From contig NZ_CP030287.1 of assembly GCF_003287935.1 (NCBI RefSeq), positions 7,510,869 to 7,574,868 of the forward strand: a stretch of 64,000 nucleotides of DNA, written 5' to 3'. The translations under genes were made by a program, and so were the position numbers. Below the pieces are notes generated by a model. It was not told the DNA's origin and searched no databases. It was given only the letters and a program-made list of their open reading frames with translations. The stretch is from Streptomyces sp. ICC1. GTDB lineage: Bacteria; Actinomycetota; Actinomycetes; Streptomycetales; Streptomycetaceae. Shown here piece by piece: positions 18,559-27,515 of the stretch. The first letter of the stretch is position 1. Each line of letters begins with the position of its first letter.

Positions 18559-19779
18559 GTGGACGGGTCGGCGGGCGGGTCGGCGGGCGGGTCGGCGGAG
18601 GGAGCCGCGGACGGAGCCGCGGGCCCGTCGGCGGACGACGCGGCGGACCTGGTGGCCGAGCGGGCGGACCTGGTGGCCGAGCGGCTCGTGGCCGCGGGGC
18701 GGGCGGCACGGCGCAAGCTGTCGCACAGCCTGCGGGAGGCGACGGTCGGCGAACTGCTGGCGGACCTGGGCGCCCTGGCCCCGGACCCGGACGAGCCGGC
18801 CGACATCTACGGCGACGGCGTCGTGGCCCGGCTGGAGCGGCGGGTCGCGGAGCTGCTGGGCACCGAGGACGCGGCGTTCTTCCCGACCGGGACCATGGCC
18901 CAGCAGGTCGCGCTGCGCTGCTGGGCCGGCCGGACCGGGAATCCGGTGGTCGCCCTGCACCCCATGAGCCACCCGGAGCGGTGGGAGGGCGGCGCGCTGT
19001 CGGTCGTCTCGGGCCTGCGGACCGTCCACCCGACGGGCGAACCGCGCCAGCCGACGGCCTCGGAGGTCGCGGAGCTGCCGGAGCCGTTCGGGACGCTGAT
19101 GCTGGAGCTGCCGCTGCGCGACGCGGGGTTCGTGCTGCCGACGTGGGAGGAGCTGTCGGCGCTGGTGGCGACCGCACGGGAGCGGGACGCGGTCGTCCAC
19201 GTCGACGGGGCCAGGCTGTGGGAGTCGACGGTCCACTTCGGGCGCTCCCTGCCGGAGATCGCGGCGCTGGCGGACTCGGTGTACGTCTCCTTCTACAAGT
19301 CGCTGGGCGGCATCAGCGGGGCGGCCCTGGCCGGGTCCGGGACGCTGGTGGCGGAGGCGAGGGTCTGGCGCCACCGGTACGGGGGCCAGATCTTCCGCCA
19401 GTTCCCGGCCGCGCTGTCAGCCCTGGCCGGGCTGGAGCGGGAGCTGCCGAAGCTCCCGTCGTACGTCGCCGCGGCGCGGGTGGTGGCGGGCGCGCTGTCC
19501 TCGGCGCTGGCCGCCTCCCCCGGGGTCCCCTGGTTCCGGGTCACTCCGGAGGTGCCGCACACCCACCAGTTCCAGGTGTGGCTCCCCTACGACGCGGACC
19601 GCCTCACCGAGGCGGGCGTCCGCCTGGCGGAGGAGACGGGCACGCTCCTCTTCCGCCGCTGGTCCCCCGACGGCCCCCCGGGCCTGTCGGTGACGGAGGT
19701 CGAGGTCACGGAGCCGGGCCTGTCCTGGACGGAGGCGGACGTGGCGGAGGCGGTCGCCGGCTTCGTGGCCCGCCTCTAG
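18559..19779 (+). CDS. threonine-aldolase-like PLP enzyme (beta-eliminating lyase family)
   Basis: The 406-residue reading frame starts at GTG 18559. The first 25 residues are low-complexity (SAGGSAGGSAEGAADGAAG), and a direct repeat encodes DLVAER twice, so the true start may be further in. The fold-type I PLP core is clear: IYGDGVVARLERRVAELLGTEDAAFFPTGTMAQQVAL, the PLP aspartate in VHVDGARLWES, and the Schiff-base lysine in VSFYKSLGGISGAALAG. It would cleave L-threonine or another beta-hydroxy amino acid to glycine and an aldehyde. TATACA lies about 10 bases before the GTG, suggesting a leaderless transcript. Confidence 0.87.
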   Translation: MDGSAGGSAGGSAEGAADGAAGPSADDAADLVAERADLVAERLVAAGRAARRKLSHSLREATVGELLADLGALAPDPDEPADIYGDGVVARLERRVAELLGTEDAAFFPTGTMAQQVALRCWAGRTGNPVVALHPMSHPERWEGGALSVVSGLRTVHPTGEPRQPTASEVAELPEPFGTLMLELPLRDAGFVLPTWEELSALVATARERDAVVHVDGARLWESTVHFGRSLPEIAALADSVYVSFYKSLGGISGAALAGSGTLVAEARVWRHRYGGQIFRQFPAALSALAGLERELPKLPSYVAAARVVAGALSSALAASPGVPWFRVTPEVPHTHQFQVWLPYDADRLTEAGVRLAEETGTLLFRRWSPDGPPGLSVTEVEVTEPGLSWTEADVAEAVAGFVARL

Positions 19780-19817
19780 TGCTGTGACTTCGGATCTAGT
19801 GCCGGTCACAGCACTAG
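19776..19817. repeat. inverted repeat CTAGTGCTGTGAC, overlaps the aldolase stop codon
   Basis: Two perfect 13-bp arms (19776-19788 and 19805-19817) flank 16 bases. The left arm supplies the TAG stop of the aldolase gene. One arm recurs at 21048-21058 (again giving a TAG stop) and one at 1106-1118. It could act as a terminator hairpin, but the sequence-specific recurrence suggests a dispersed palindromic repeat or remnant mobile-element end. Confidence 0.6.
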
Positions 19818-19926
19818 GGGTGGTTGTCCGCCGGGTGGCCGCGCGGCGGGGACCCGGGCGGGCGAAGGGCGGGCGAGGGCGCGCGCCCCGTCAACCGCGC
19901 GGACCGCGCACCGGCAGAATGATGCG

Positions 19927-21051
19927 ATGAGCGTCACCATCGACATCACCGGGCTCCCGCCGGAGCGGATCGGCTTCGCGCCGTCCCCGCTCGCGGAGCT
20001 CTGCATGGCGTTGCACGCGCTCTCCCAGCCCGGCCACCACCCCGGGCTCGCCTCCTGGACCTCCACCACCGCCGCCGCGCTCGATCCCTGCCTCGCGGAC
20101 CGGCTGCTGGAGGGCGATTTCATGTGGCGCAGCTCCTTCGCCGACCTCTTCATGGCGTTCGCCGGGATTCCCGGCGGCTCCGGTCTGCCCGGTGCGACGC
20201 TGGCCGCCGAGCTCGACGTACTGGACCGGCTGGACGACGAGCGGTTCGTTTCGGCCGCGCTGGAGCACTGCCGGTTCGCCCTGTACAACGAGGGCGGCGG
20301 CCCCTCGCCGCTCGCGGACCCGCTCGCCCGGGCCAAGGCGCTGGAGACGGCCTCCGCGCGCGGGCCGCAGCAACTGGCCTTCGCCGTACGCGTACTGGAC
20401 GACACCGCCGGTGTCCGGGTGTGGTTGCGCCGCCTGCTGGAGGACTGCGACGAGGCCTTCTTCGCGGAGACCTGGCGCCGGATCGGGCCCCGGCAGAGCG
20501 CCGACGTCCGCCACAAGGCGGAGGTGCTGCGCCGCAAGGGACTGCCCGCCGCGCTCAAGGAGGTCTCGGCGGCGCTGAGCGTCGACGAGGAGCTGACCAC
20601 CGTGACGGTGGACAAGATGGTGCACGGCTCCACCACCGCCACCGACCCCCGAATAGGCGACGGCCTCCTCTTCGTCCCGACGAACTTCGGCTGGCCGCAC
20701 CTGCTGGTGCTGCACGCCCCGTGCTGGCGCCCCGTCGTCCACTACCCGCTCGGCTCGCCCGAACTGGCCTCTTCCCCGGGGTCGGTGGAGCTGCTGCAGC
20801 GGCGCATGGAGGCACTGGCCCACCCGATGCGGATGATGCTGTGCCGCAACATGGCGCGCGCTCCGTACACGACGGGCGAGCTGGCGGCCGCGTACGGGAT
20901 CACGGCGCCGGAGGTGTCGCGCCACCTGTCGGTGATGAAGAAGGCCGGACTGCTCCAGACCCGCCGCCAAGGGCGTTATGTCCAGTACCAGTTGGATCTG
21001 GCGGCCGTGGCGCGGATCGGCTCCGACTTCATCGAGGGCATCCTCCGCTAG
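19927..21051 (+). CDS. ArsR-type helix-turn-helix transcriptional regulator (DUF5937 family)
   Basis: The product is 374 residues. The N-terminal two thirds (about 1-270) is the DUF5937 region found in Streptomyces regulators, with no cofactor motif that I recognise. The C-terminal part is a winged HTH of the ArsR group (RRMEALAHPMRMMLCRNM, TTGELAAAYGITAPEVSRHLSVMKKAGLL, QGRYVQYQLD). The ligand and targets are unknown. It lies 110 bases after the aldolase repeat on the same strand. The stop codon is within a partial copy of the CTAGTGCTGTG repeat. Confidence 0.85.
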   Translation: MSVTIDITGLPPERIGFAPSPLAELCMALHALSQPGHHPGLASWTSTTAAALDPCLADRLLEGDFMWRSSFADLFMAFAGIPGGSGLPGATLAAELDVLDRLDDERFVSAALEHCRFALYNEGGGPSPLADPLARAKALETASARGPQQLAFAVRVLDDTAGVRVWLRRLLEDCDEAFFAETWRRIGPRQSADVRHKAEVLRRKGLPAALKEVSAALSVDEELTTVTVDKMVHGSTTATDPRIGDGLLFVPTNFGWPHLLVLHAPCWRPVVHYPLGSPELASSPGSVELLQRRMEALAHPMRMMLCRNMARAPYTTGELAAAYGITAPEVSRHLSVMKKAGLLQTRRQGRYVQYQLDLAAVARIGSDFIEGILR

Positions 21052-21060
21052 TGCTGTGGC
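21048..21060 (+). repeat. partial copy of the CTAGTGCTGTG repeat at the regulator stop codon
   Basis: CTAGTGCTGTG at 21048-21058 reproduces 11 bases of the left arm of the 19776 repeat, again with its TAG acting as the stop codon. The right arm is absent here. Confidence 0.45.
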
Positions 21061-21247
21061 CACGGCCCCGGCCGTACGCGTAGCGGGCACTGGCCGGTTT
21101 TCGACGGCACGGAAACACCGATATGCGGATTTCATGAACCGGAAACAGCGAAAACTCTGGCCATGGCGGCTCCTTGGTGTCTAACGTGCGTCCACCGCTC
21201 CCCCCACGTAACGCACTTGCCCTGCTCCCTGCCGTGGAAGGACCTTC

Positions 21248-22798
21248 ATGCCCTCTCGCCGTATAGCCGCAGCCACCGCCGCCCTGGCGGCCGCGGCCCT
21301 CGTCTCCCCGCTGCTGCTCGCGGGTCCCGCCGGTGCCACCGGCAGCCCGCAGAGCGACGCCGCCAAGGGCGACGCGCTGGCAAAGAAGCTGGTCAAGGAG
21401 TCGACCGGCAAGGGTGCCAACAACCACCTGAAGGTGTTCCAGGCGATCGCCGACTACAACAAGGGCACGCGCGTGGCGGGTTCCCGCGGCCACGTGCAGT
21501 CGGCCCAGTACGTCGAGGCCGTCATGCGGGCGTCCGGCTACAAGGTCACCAAGAACGAGTTCGACTTCGTGTTCGTCGAGACGGTCGCCGAGACCCTGAA
21601 GGTCAACGGCCCGGCCGGCCGCGACGTCCCGATCAAGCTGATGACGTACACGGCGAGCGGCCCGGCGAACGGCGTGACGGCCAAGCTCGCCGTCGCCCCG
21701 GTCGACGCGGACGGCACGAACGGCTGCGAGCCCGGCGACTTCGCCGCGGGCGCCTTCACCGGCAAGGTCGCCCTGATCAAGCGCGGCGGCTGCGCCTTCG
21801 CGGTCAAGCAGGCGAACGCGGCGGTGGCCGGCGCGGTCGGCGCGGTCATCTACAACAACACCGCGGGCGCCCTGAACGGCACCATCGGCGAGGCGGACGC
21901 GGGCAAGATCCCGACCGGCGGCACCACGCAGGCGGAGGGCGAGCGGCTCGCCGCCGAGGCCGCGGCCGGTCCGGTCGAGGTCACCCTCGACATCCGCGAG
22001 TTCCGGGAGAACCGCAAGACGTACAACGTCGTCGCGGAGACGCGGGGCGGCGACGAGAACAACACCGTCTTCCTCGGTGCGCACCTCGACTCCGTCACGG
22101 CGGGCCCGGGCATCAACGACAACGGCTCCGGCTCGGCCGGCATCCTCCAGGTCGCGCAGCGCCTCGCGAGCAGCCAGTGGAAGGTCAAGAACAAGGTCAA
22201 GTTCGCCTGGTGGTCGGCGGAGGAGTTCGGCCTGCTCGGCTCCGAGGCGTACGTCGGCGGGCTGAGCGACGCGCAGAAGAAGCAGATCAAGCTCTACCTG
22301 AACTTCGACATGATCGCCTCGCCGAACGCCGCGTACTTCGTCTACGACGGCGACGACTCGGACAAGGTCGGCTCGGGCCCCGGCCCGGAGGGATCGGCGC
22401 AGCTGGAGAAGGGGATCAACGACTTCCTCGACGCCAAGAAGATCCCGCGTGAGGGCACCGACTTCTCGGGCCGCTCGGACTACGGCCCGTTCATCGCGGT
22501 CGGCATCCCGTCGGGCGGTACGTTCACGGGCGCCGAGGGCATCAAGACGCCGGAGCAGGCCGCGAAGTTCGGCGGGCAGGCGGGTGTCGCGTACGACGTG
22601 AACTACCACGGCAAGGGCGACACCATCGAGAACATCGACCAGAAGGCGCTCGACATCAACGTCGACGTCATCGCGGACGCGGTCGGCCACTACGCCCACG
22701 ACCTGGCGCCGCTGTCGAAGCCGGTCCCGGCGCAGCCGAGCACCGGCGGCGGCACCGGCGGCGGCCTCCACGAGGGCCACGACGAGGTCAAGCAGTAG
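21248..22798 (+). CDS. secreted M28 family zinc aminopeptidase with PA domain
   Basis: This 516-residue precursor has a signal peptide (AAATAALAAAALVSPLLLAGPAGA) and resembles the Streptomyces griseus aminopeptidase group with an inserted protease-associated domain (EPGDFAAGAFTGKVALIKRGGCAFAVKQ, about 155-230). The di-zinc ligands of M28 are visible: His in FLGAHLDSV, the bridging Asp in GINDNGSGSAG, the Glu pair in WWSAEEFGLLG, Asp in LNFDMIASP, and the C-terminal His in YDVNYHGKGDT. A Gly/Thr tail ends the protein. It would trim N-terminal residues from extracellular peptides. A 15-bp stem lies right after the stop. Confidence 0.93.
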   Translation: MPSRRIAAATAALAAAALVSPLLLAGPAGATGSPQSDAAKGDALAKKLVKESTGKGANNHLKVFQAIADYNKGTRVAGSRGHVQSAQYVEAVMRASGYKVTKNEFDFVFVETVAETLKVNGPAGRDVPIKLMTYTASGPANGVTAKLAVAPVDADGTNGCEPGDFAAGAFTGKVALIKRGGCAFAVKQANAAVAGAVGAVIYNNTAGALNGTIGEADAGKIPTGGTTQAEGERLAAEAAAGPVEVTLDIREFRENRKTYNVVAETRGGDENNTVFLGAHLDSVTAGPGINDNGSGSAGILQVAQRLASSQWKVKNKVKFAWWSAEEFGLLGSEAYVGGLSDAQKKQIKLYLNFDMIASPNAAYFVYDGDDSDKVGSGPGPEGSAQLEKGINDFLDAKKIPREGTDFSGRSDYGPFIAVGIPSGGTFTGAEGIKTPEQAAKFGGQAGVAYDVNYHGKGDTIENIDQKALDINVDVIADAVGHYAHDLAPLSKPVPAQPSTGGGTGGGLHEGHDEVKQ

Positions 22799-22810
22799 CC
22801 AGTACGAGGG

Positions 22811-22859
22811 GGGCGGGTGGGGGACGGCCGCTGCGCGGCGCCGAGTCCCCTACCCGCCC
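22811..22859 (+). terminator. hairpin terminator after the M28 peptidase gene
   Basis: The arm 22811-22825 (GGGCGGGTGGGGGAC) pairs with 22845-22859 with one G-U pair, leaving a GC-rich loop. It lies 12 bases beyond the stop codon. There is no U tract, as is usual in Streptomyces. Confidence 0.7.
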
Positions 22860-22919
22860 TCGCCCCTTCCCCGGGCTCCGCCCGTTCCCCGGGTAGGCGC
22901 TGCCGCCGCGCGGCAGTGT

Positions 22920-23900
22920 CTACCCAGGCCACCGGCGGACGCCTACCGGCTGGACCAGCCAGCCGAAGTCGCCCAGGCCGCCGCGGGCGGTGAGTTCCGC
23001 CGCCTCGCCCGCCGCGGACAGCGCCCGTACGTACGCCACCGGGTCCGTCGAGGCCAGCGCCAGCGGGGGCCGGGCCCCCGAGACGCCGAGGGCGGTCAGC
23101 GCCTCCCGCTGGGTCAGCAGGGCCGCCCCCGGCCCCGCGCACGCGTCCAGCGCCACGTGCGCGGTGACGTCGCAGCCGCCGTCCGGGACCGGCGCGACCT
23201 CCCGCCCGGCCCGGAATCCGGTCAGGGTCCCGAACGGCGGCCGGGTGTCCCGGGTGTGGGCGTAGTCCACCGCCACCGCGAGCCCCCGCTCGACGGTCCG
23301 GACGGCCGCCGCCCAGGCCTCGTCGCGCGGCCGACCGATCTCCGCGCGGACCGCGCCGGGCCACCAGCGCTCCAGCCAGGCCAGGTCCCGCCCGTCCAGG
23401 GGGCCGCCCGCGCTCTCCGTACCGTCCCGCGCGACCGCCACGTACCGCCCGTCCTCGGCGAGGTCCAGCGGTACGTTGTCGAGCCACTCGTTGGCGAAGA
23501 GCAGCCCCCTGGTGCCCCCGGGCGGCTCGCCCACCCACCGGATCCGCCCGTCCAGCCCGGCGGGCCGCCCCGCGCGCTCCACCCCGTACGGCCGCACCCG
23601 CGCGGCCGTCTCCGGCGGGAGCGCGGCCAGCACCCCGGCCAGCAGCTCCCCCCGCCCGGCCCCTACGTCGACGAGGTCCAGCTCCTCCGGACGGCCGAGG
23701 GCCTCGTCCACCCACAGGAGCAGACGGGCCACGGCCCCCGCGTAGAGCGGCGAGGCGTGCACGGAGGTGCGGAAATGCCCGGCGGGGCCGGGCCCGCCGG
23801 GGCGTACGTAGAAGCCGTCGGGCCCGTACAGCGCCCGCTCCATCGCCGTCCGCCACCGGACCGGACCCACCGCTGCCGTGCCTTCACCCTGAGTGCTCAC
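22920..23900 (-). CDS. SAM-dependent methyltransferase (COG1565/MidA-like)
   Basis: The start is placed at GTG 23900 (VSTQGEGT), because the region before it is a likely divergent promoter; an ATG about 57 bases further in ([12 protein letters not shown]) is an alternative. The product of about 326 residues shows the SAM-binding glycine motif [20 protein letters not shown] and the [14 protein letters not shown] segment typical of the COG1565 family, whose mitochondrial relative NDUFAF7 methylates an arginine of complex I. The bacterial substrate is unknown. It is divergent from the histidine kinase gene. Confidence 0.83.
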   Translation of the reverse strand: MSTQGEGTAAVGPVRWRTAMERALYGPDGFYVRPGGPGPAGHFRTSVHASPLYAGAVARLLLWVDEALGRPEELDLVDVGAGRGELLAGVLAALPPETAARVRPYGVERAGRPAGLDGRIRWVGEPPGGTRGLLFANEWLDNVPLDLAEDGRYVAVARDGTESAGGPLDGRDLAWLERWWPGAVRAEIGRPRDEAWAAAVRTVERGLAVAVDYAHTRDTRPPFGTLTGFRAGREVAPVPDGGCDVTAHVALDACAGPGAALLTQREALTALGVSGARPPLALASTDPVAYVRALSAAGEAAELTARGGLGDFGWLVQPVGVRRWPG

Positions 23901-24006
23901 CTCGATGAGGTTATGTTCGCCTCCACCTTCGGGAGTACTCCCCCGGGGTGCGGATCGCACCTGTGGTTGACTCCAGCACCTATCCCCTTTCCCTACTCTG
24001 GGTTAC

Positions 24007-25206
24007 GTGCAGCGCCTCTACGACTTCCTCCGCAGACACCCCACGGGCGTCGACAGCTTCTGGGCTGTCCTGTTCTTCGGGTTCTCGATGGCCGTCGTCG
24101 CCTCGACACACCAGAGCACGGCGTCCGCCCTGCTGGCCACGCCCTGTGTGGTGGCGCTGAGCACGGCCGTCGCCCTGCGGCGCAAGTGGACCGTGTCGAT
24201 GTTCTGGCTCACCGTCGCCACCGGCCTCTACCAGCTGGCCATCGGCGGCCTCGCGGGCTTCCACGACTTCGCGATGCTGCTCGTCCTGTTCACCGTCGCC
24301 GCCGCCGACGTGCCGCGCTGGCTCTCGCGCACCGCGCTCGGCTGGGGGCTGCTCGCCTCCCCGCTGTACTTCCTGCGCATGGGCGTGGACAAGGGCGCCT
24401 CCGTCCCGGAGAACGTCATGTTCGTCCTGTTCATGATCGTCCCCTTCGCCTTCGCCTGGGTCATGGGCGACTCCCTGCGCACCCGCCGCGCCTACTACGC
24501 CCAGCTCGTGGAGCGCAACCAGCGCCTGGAGAAGGAGCGCGCGGCCCAGGCCCAGGTGGCCGTCGCCGCCGAGCGGGCCCGGATCGCCCGCGAGCTGCAC
24601 GACGTCGTCGCGCACAACGTCTCGGTGATGGTGGTCCAGGCCGACGGCGCCGCCTACGTGATGGACGCCGCTCCGGAACAGGCCAAAGAGGCCCTCCAGA
24701 CCATCTCCGGCACCGGGCGCCTCGCGCTGGCCGAGATGCGGCGGCTGCTGGGCGTCCTGCGCACCGGTGAGCCGCAGGAGTCCGAGGACTACGTGCCGCA
24801 GCCCGACGTGGAGCAGATCGAGGTGCTCATCGAGCAGGTGCGGGCCGCCGGGCTCACCGTCGACTTCGAGGTCGAGGGCGCCCCGCGGGGGCTCCCCAGC
24901 GGCGTCGAGCTGACCGCGTACCGGATCGTGCAGGAGGCGCTGACCAACACGCGCAAGCACGGCGGTCCGGGCGCGAAGGCCAGTGTGCGGCTCGTCTACT
25001 TCGACGACGGGCTCGGCCTGCTCATCGAGGACGACGGCCGTGGCGCGGCCCACGAGCTGTACGAGGACGGCGGCGCGGACGGTGCCGGACACGGACTCAT
25101 CGGCATGCGCGAACGCATCGGTATGGTCGGGGGCACCCTGGACGCGGGCCCCCGGCCCGGTGGCGGCTTCCGGATCAGCGCCTTGCTCCCGCTCAAGAAA
25201 AGGTGA
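24007..25206 (+). CDS. NarL-type sensor histidine kinase
   Basis: The start is GTG 24007 and the product is 399 residues. The N-terminal half has four to five transmembrane helices (about 17-155) with almost no extracellular domain, so the signal is probably sensed in or at the membrane. The HisKA_3 helix follows with the phospho-accepting His198 in ARIARELHDVVAHN, then a HATPase domain (LTAYRIVQEALTNTRKHG for the N box, GLLIEDDGRG, and GHGLIGMRERIGMVGG). The response regulator gene begins 3 bases after its stop, so the two form an operon and a cognate pair. Confidence 0.93.
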   Translation: MQRLYDFLRRHPTGVDSFWAVLFFGFSMAVVASTHQSTASALLATPCVVALSTAVALRRKWTVSMFWLTVATGLYQLAIGGLAGFHDFAMLLVLFTVAAADVPRWLSRTALGWGLLASPLYFLRMGVDKGASVPENVMFVLFMIVPFAFAWVMGDSLRTRRAYYAQLVERNQRLEKERAAQAQVAVAAERARIARELHDVVAHNVSVMVVQADGAAYVMDAAPEQAKEALQTISGTGRLALAEMRRLLGVLRTGEPQESEDYVPQPDVEQIEVLIEQVRAAGLTVDFEVEGAPRGLPSGVELTAYRIVQEALTNTRKHGGPGAKASVRLVYFDDGLGLLIEDDGRGAAHELYEDGGADGAGHGLIGMRERIGMVGGTLDAGPRPGGGFRISALLPLKKR

Positions 25207-25209
25207 TCG

Positions 25210-25905
25210 ATGTCCTTCCCCCCCAGCTCCTCCATCCGCGTGATGCTGGTCGACGACCAGGTGCTGCTGCGCACCGGCTTCCGGATGGTGCTCGCCGCGC
25301 AGCCCGACATGGAGGTCGTCGCCGAGGCGGGCAACGGCCTGGAGGCGCTGGAAGTGCTGCGGGCCACCAAGGTCGACGTGGTGCTGATGGACGTCCGCAT
25401 GCCCCGGCTCGACGGGGTCGAGGCGACGCGCCGCATCTGTGAGCCCGACGAGCACCCCAAGGTGATCATCCTGACCACCTTCGACCTCGACGAGTACGCC
25501 TTCTCGGGCCTGAAGGCGGGCGCGAGCGGCTTCATGCTCAAGGACGTCCCGCCCGGCGAGCTGCTGGCCGCGATCCGCTCGGTGCACAGCGGCGACGCGG
25601 TCGTCGCCCCGTCCACCACGCGCCGGCTCCTGGACCGGTTCGCGCCGATGCTGCCGACGACCTCGGCGGAGCCGCGCAACAAGGACGTCGACCGGCTGAC
25701 GGAGCGCGAGCGCGAGGTCATGCTGCTGGTCGCCCAGGGCCTGTCGAACGGCGAGATCGCCGCCCGACTGGTGCTGTCGGAGGCCACGGTCAAAACCCAC
25801 GTGGGCCGCATCCTGACCAAGCTGGAGCTGCGCGACCGCGTGCAGGTCGTCGTCCTCGCCTACGAGACGGGCCTGGTCCGCGCGGGCGGCGGCGGGACCG
25901 GCTGA
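25210..25905 (+). CDS. NarL/LuxR-type response regulator
   Basis: This 231-residue regulator has a receiver domain with the acidic pair VDDQ (Asp15/16), the phospho-acceptor Asp61 in [13 protein letters not shown], and the switch Lys in [11 protein letters not shown] LuxR-type HTH ([36 protein letters not shown]) occupies about residues 160-220. It is paired with the kinase immediately upstream. Its target genes cannot be inferred from the sequence. Confidence 0.93.
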   Translation: MSFPPSSSIRVMLVDDQVLLRTGFRMVLAAQPDMEVVAEAGNGLEALEVLRATKVDVVLMDVRMPRLDGVEATRRICEPDEHPKVIILTTFDLDEYAFSGLKAGASGFMLKDVPPGELLAAIRSVHSGDAVVAPSTTRRLLDRFAPMLPTTSAEPRNKDVDRLTEREREVMLLVAQGLSNGEIAARLVLSEATVKTHVGRILTKLELRDRVQVVVLAYETGLVRAGGGGTG

Positions 25906-25918
25906 CCTCAGGGCCCCA

Positions 25919-25966
25919 GGCCCTCAGGCCCTCAGGCCCTCAGGCCCTCAGGGCCTCAGGGCCTCA
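25919..25966. repeat. 8-bp tandem repeat (4x GGCCCTCA, 2x GGGCCTCA) between convergent genes
   Basis: Six head-to-tail octamers fill the gap between the response regulator stop and the PH-domain protein stop, the last one providing that stop codon. Because GGCCC and GGGCC are complementary, the array can fold and probably serves as a bidirectional terminator. Confidence 0.7.
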
Positions 25967-27288
25967 GGTCATCCAGCGGTCCGGCCGCGCCCAGGCCCGG
26001 GAGGCGTGGGAGCGGGCCGCCTGCGCGTGCAGCAGCTCCGCGGCCTCGGCCGCCCCGCGCAGGCGGGCCGTGACCGTGGCGTTCGCGCCGGTGTCCACGT
26101 GGACGTCGGCCACTCCGCGGGCCCGCTCCCAGGGGCCCTGGGAGCGGCGCACGCTCTGCACCTTGGCGTGCGGGACGATCTCCGTGCGCCGGCACAGGCG
26201 GCCGCGCCGGGCCGCGAACACGTCCTCGGAGACGGCCAGCCCGTAGCCCTTCCACCACACCGGCACCACCCACCGGGACCCGGACCGGGACGCGGGCGCG
26301 AAGACGAGGCCCGCGAGGTCGACCCCGGGCAGGACCTGGGCGACGACCGCGTGGGCGGCGGCCCGGGTCGCCACCGGGACCAGGACGTCGTTCTTCGAGC
26401 CGGCCACCGCGAGCTCCACCCGGACCCAGCCGCGCCGCCGCCACAGCAGCGGCTCGACGATCCGTACGGTCTGCACGCGCCCCGGCGGCACCGTCTCGTG
26501 GGCCCGGTCCAGCAGTCCGTGGTCCAGGCGCAGCCCGTCCGGGGACTCGGCGACCGTCCAGTCGTACTCGGCGAGGTAGCGGCCCGCGCTGGCCTTCCAG
26601 ACCGCGCCCAGGACCGGGAGCAGGGTCGCGGCGGCCACCCACGGGCTGGAGCTGAACCACCACACCGCGGCCGGGCCGAGGATCCCGCCGGCCAGCGCCG
26701 CCCAGGCGGACAGCGTGAGCAGCAGCGACACCGCCAGGTCGCGCGGGCTCACCCGCAGCAGCTCCCGCTCGGGGGCCTCGCCCACGACGACGGCCTCCGC
26801 CGGGGCGAAGCCGGCCGCGCGGGCCAGCAGCTCGGCGCGGAGCACGACGGCGTCCTGCTCGCCGAGGAACGCCAGCTCGTCCTTGTCGTCGGTGCCGATC
26901 ACGTCGAGGCGGAGCTTGGCCACCCCGGCGATGCGGGCCAGCAGCGGGCGGGTGACGTCGACGGCCTGGATCCGGTCGAGCCGGATGTGCGCGGTGCGGC
27001 GGAAGAGGAGCCCGCTGCGGATGCGCAGTTCGGTGTCGGTGACGGCGTAGTGCGTGAACCACCAGCTGAGGAAGCCGTACACGCCGAAGACGAGGACCAG
27101 CCCGGCGAGCGCCGCGACCCGCAGGAGCGCGGAGACGGCGGCCGCCCACTCGGTGACGTTCTCGCCCTGCTGGGCGAGGATGCCGACGGTCGCGGCGATC
27201 GGCACCCAGGCGCGGCGCAGCGGTGTGAGGAAGTGCAGCCGCCGCTCGGACCCGGGTGCGGGGGACGCGGGCGCACCCGGGGCTGGCC
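25964..27288 (-). CDS. PH-domain (YdbT-like, bPH2) membrane protein, N-terminus missing
   Basis: Reading from TGA 25964 upstream gives about 440 residues of a membrane protein with three bacterial PH-like segments ([77 protein letters not shown]). These alternate with hydrophobic helices near the start and the middle, as in YdbT. The coding frame remains good up to [15 protein letters not shown] (about 27210-27255) and ends abruptly at the adapter sequence at 27289, so the native start is lost; GTG 27205 is only an internal candidate. Such genes usually follow a small partner PH gene, also missing here. Confidence 0.8.
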
Positions 27289-27328
27289 CTTATACACATC
27301 TGACGCTGCCGACGATCCACTCCGTGTA
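27289..27328. other. Illumina Nextera adapter sequence embedded in the assembly
   Basis: CTTATACACATCT (27289-27301) is the inner part of the Tn5 mosaic end. It is followed without a gap by GACGCTGCCGACGA (27302-27315), the Nextera read-1 adapter in reverse complement, then eight bases in the index position (27316-27323) and GTGTA (27324-27328), which continues the adapter. This order is that of a Nextera library molecule and is not expected in a genome. It separates the truncated PH-domain gene from the rpfB region, so the join is almost certainly artificial. Confidence 0.93.
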
Positions 27329-27515
27329 CACGGAACGTACACGGGCCGCGATCGGGCCGGCCGGGCGGTCGTGGCGGCCGCGGCGGCCCCGGTGGTCGTG
27401 GCGGCCGCATGTGAGGCGTTCGAGGGGGCCCGGGTGCACGCCTGGACGCGGAGGACGTTTTTTCGGCCATTCGGGTCCGGCGGGGCGGGCCGGTTCCCGC
27501 GGACCCGAGGCGGCC

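Noticed and set aside
18541..18560. TATACAC near the aldolase start considered as a second adapter trace
   Set aside because: It shares only about seven bases with the mosaic end and the following bases do not match the adapter; a promoter -10 element is a simpler reading.
27324..27515. N-terminal extension of RpfB from the GTG at 27324
   Set aside because: The first codons lie in sequencing adapter sequence, and the extension lacks a conserved or signal-like character.
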